Assembly (NCBI GenBank): GCA_964036045.1
Contig: OZ038389.1
Coordinates: forward strand, 65,080,453-65,144,452
Direction of reading: 5' to 3'
Source: Eutreptiella sp. 'Long Island Sound 2002'
Lineage: Eukaryota; Euglenozoa; Euglenophyceae; Eutreptiales; Eutreptiaceae
Length of the DNA stretch: 64,000 nucleotides
The translations under genes and the position numbers were made by a program. Below are positions 59,301 through 62,300 of the stretch, one piece after another; position 1 is the first letter of the stretch, and the number at the start of each line of letters is the position of its first letter. The notes below the pieces were generated by a model. That model saw nothing but the letters and a program-made list of their open reading frames with translations, was not told where the DNA came from and made no database searches.

Positions 59301-62300
59301 ATCAGACTCGGGACGCATCTGGTTCCTGCTGAGTTCCAGGGGCGACGGGGGCAACTATTATTGAGCGGCAGAAGGATGTCCTGGTGAAACTCAGTTCCCC
59401 TGCCAGACACCCGCAGTTGCCCACTGGTGTCAAAGAAAGCCCATGAGAAGAGCGCGTCGAAGACACCGCAAACATTATTGGGGCCCGCCTGCCTGCCCCC
59501 CGCCCCACCACCACCACCTCTTTATTTACCCCAACTCTTTCCTCTCAAAATGGTCAGTGATCGTTTTGAGGTAATTTTTGTGGATCTCCCCCCTTTTCGG
59601 TTGGTGACAGGTGACTGACTGCCTTAAGAACTGTATGACACATGCTCACGGGAGACCTTGTGGAGGACCGTGGCGCTGGTGGATACCAGAGCTCCCACTT
59701 GATACAGGCCAGTGATTAGCAGAAAGGCATGTGCTGCAGGGGTGAGGCCCGTACTCCCGGGGAGTGTGTGGAGACGTCTGGATTGAGGGGGGCAGGCGAG
59801 AACCGATGCGGAAAGGTTTCCAGCCCCAGGCTGCGCTTGGAAGCAAGAGGCCAAAGGAAACAAGTGCCCGGGTATAGTCTGTGGACACTGTGCATACATG
59901 CACAGACTCCCTATTTAGAGATGGTGTTAGTATATGCGTGTATGTATATGCATGTGCACGCATGTATACGTGTTTACATATCTCTCGATGACGTTGAGAA
60001 TTGCGCCAACTCGGTGGGTTTTCGGGGGTCGCTGCCATTGTTGCCTCATTTGTGCCCACTGAGTGTTCCGGAGGTAGGGTATGTGGGGTATGTTCGGAAA
60101 GCCCTTGAAAAGGGCTATTCGGAACACCCCGGGTCTGCATGCTGCACTGACGACATGTTCGAGATTTTTGTCCTTTTTGGACACTGCTTGTGTTGCTTCC
60201 TGCCTGTTTTTGTCAACAGGCAGCCATGTCCGCATATGAATTCACACCATGTTCTGCCATGTTCCGTTGCATCCCCGGATGCAACCCAGAAACCTCTAGT
60301 TCGGAAAAGAGCACGCTCCGGCGGTGCAAACTGGGTGCAGGTTACTCATCAGATGTCCCCTAGCACAGCAAAAAGGCCTCGTACAACCGGTTTGCAGCAA
60401 CCTGCATGCACCCACGAAGAACACCAGATTCTGTCCACCGTAGAGGCCGCTTCTTTTGCAAGCCAATTTTGAGATTGTAAAGTACACCCCATGAAGGCTT
60501 CACAGCAGGAGTTTCTGGCCACGTGCATTGATGTTGATTTGGAGAAAAATGTCAAGCATGCACAACAGGAAGGGAAGTGGAAGGGAACAACAATGTGGAC
60601 AACTCGGATTCGGAATAATCAGCGGTCCCCTGTGCATTGCTCCGTCCTGTGCATCGTCAAGTTTCCGATCCCCATAAACCATACATTCCTGGGATGGCCT
60701 TTTCTCACAGATTTCAAAAAGTATACACATACCCCCCCCCCCCCCCCCACCCCAAGGGAACGATGTCTTGGCTCATTGGACGAAAAATTCAAAAACTCCG
60801 GGAAAAATGCCAAAATCCACCGAGTCGGCGCACAATGAATCTTCCCAAGAGATATATGCACATACATGCACATACATTTATATGCGATACGTACACCTAC
60901 ATAACTGTTGGGGGGCTGCCGTAAAGGGGGAAGCATGTGGGTGCCGGCATTTTGGGTGTGAGGGTGCCGGCATTTTGGGTGTGAGGGCGCCAAGGGGTAG
61001 AAACAGCACTTGTGAGCAGAGGGATAACTGACCGACTGTCACCATTCATGGGAATAGTAATCCTGCAGCATGTGATTTAGGTAATTATCATGAAACAGGG
61101 GAAATTGTTCCTTCTTTTGTGAACTGTACTTTTGAATGGGGAGTGGTTATCACAACATTTTTGTCCGTTTTGAGTATTGTGCTTCGCCATTGTGCACTTT
61201 TGACCTATTTTCTTCACCCAAAATTGAGGAAAATAATGCGGTGCTAATTACCCCATAGCTAATTACCCTTCCCCTGCGGTGTGCAGGAAGCATTCCCAGT
61301 GGTATGGAGCAAGCAATGTAAACAATTTCGAAAAACTCATTCCAGTGCGTACACCTGGAAGCACCAACCGGCACACTTACTCAGCGTTTATGGCAAACCC
61401 CCTTTTCAACCGATGGTGGGTGGGTAGCAGTGGAAACCGTCGGGACGGATCCCCTGGGATTGTGTTGTGTTGTGTTGTGTTGTGTTGTGTTGTGTTGTGT
61501 TGTGTTGTGTTGTGTTGTGTTGTGTTGTGTTGTGTTGTGTTGTGTTGTGTTGTGTTGTGTTGTGTTGCACAGCCAACGCTTGCATCTGCCTACGTGTTCA
61601 CAGGGCCGGCGGTTCCCACTGGAAGCGCATTTCGTGCACTACAATCCCGCCTACGGGCCCAGCGTGAGCAGAGCCGTGGCCTCGGGACAGAAGGATGCAC
61701 TTCTGGTCATCGCCGTCATGTTCGAGCTGGGCCAACCGCAGGGGCAAGACGCCGCGCTCACTGCCATTGCCAATGGGGTGCATGGGGCCATGAAGGTACG
61801 TGCCAGCGCAGGCTCCTGCAGTGTGGCGATGGAGACAGGGCTGGCGCATCAGCGACGCATTGAGCACAGCAACCCTCCGTGGGAAGGGGGGTATTAGACC
61901 GGCTGTACACCAGATGTCTGGGAGTGCATTGATGTCTTCCTGCAGTTGTGCAAGGGTACTGCATTTGGAACTCCGCCTCACCAAAACCGCGGCATTCATG
62001 GATCGCTTGTGGGCTGTGGCAAAGGACGAGGGACGGGGGGTCTGCCCCCCCCCCCCTCCTTCCGCTTGGCCCTGTTACAATTCCCACGTCAGGGGGGGTG
62101 AGAACCCTTCAAACTTCACTGCCATGGAAATTACCAGATCTGAAATATGTCGGTGCTGGCGTGGGAGGGACGTCACAGGGGCAGCAGCACCTATGAGCAG
62201 AGGGACCACTGCCCCAGTCTCACCTGCCCACGATACTTTTCCCCACCGGCTGTGGACAGACAACAAAGACAATTTCCTCCTGAAAACCGAAACCAGGTTG

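Noticed and set aside
59729-60838. 247-codon ORF and a following 115-codon ORF
   Set aside because: Some protein-like stretches and basic clusters, but no domain, no consistent splice structure and overlapping open frames; not enough support.
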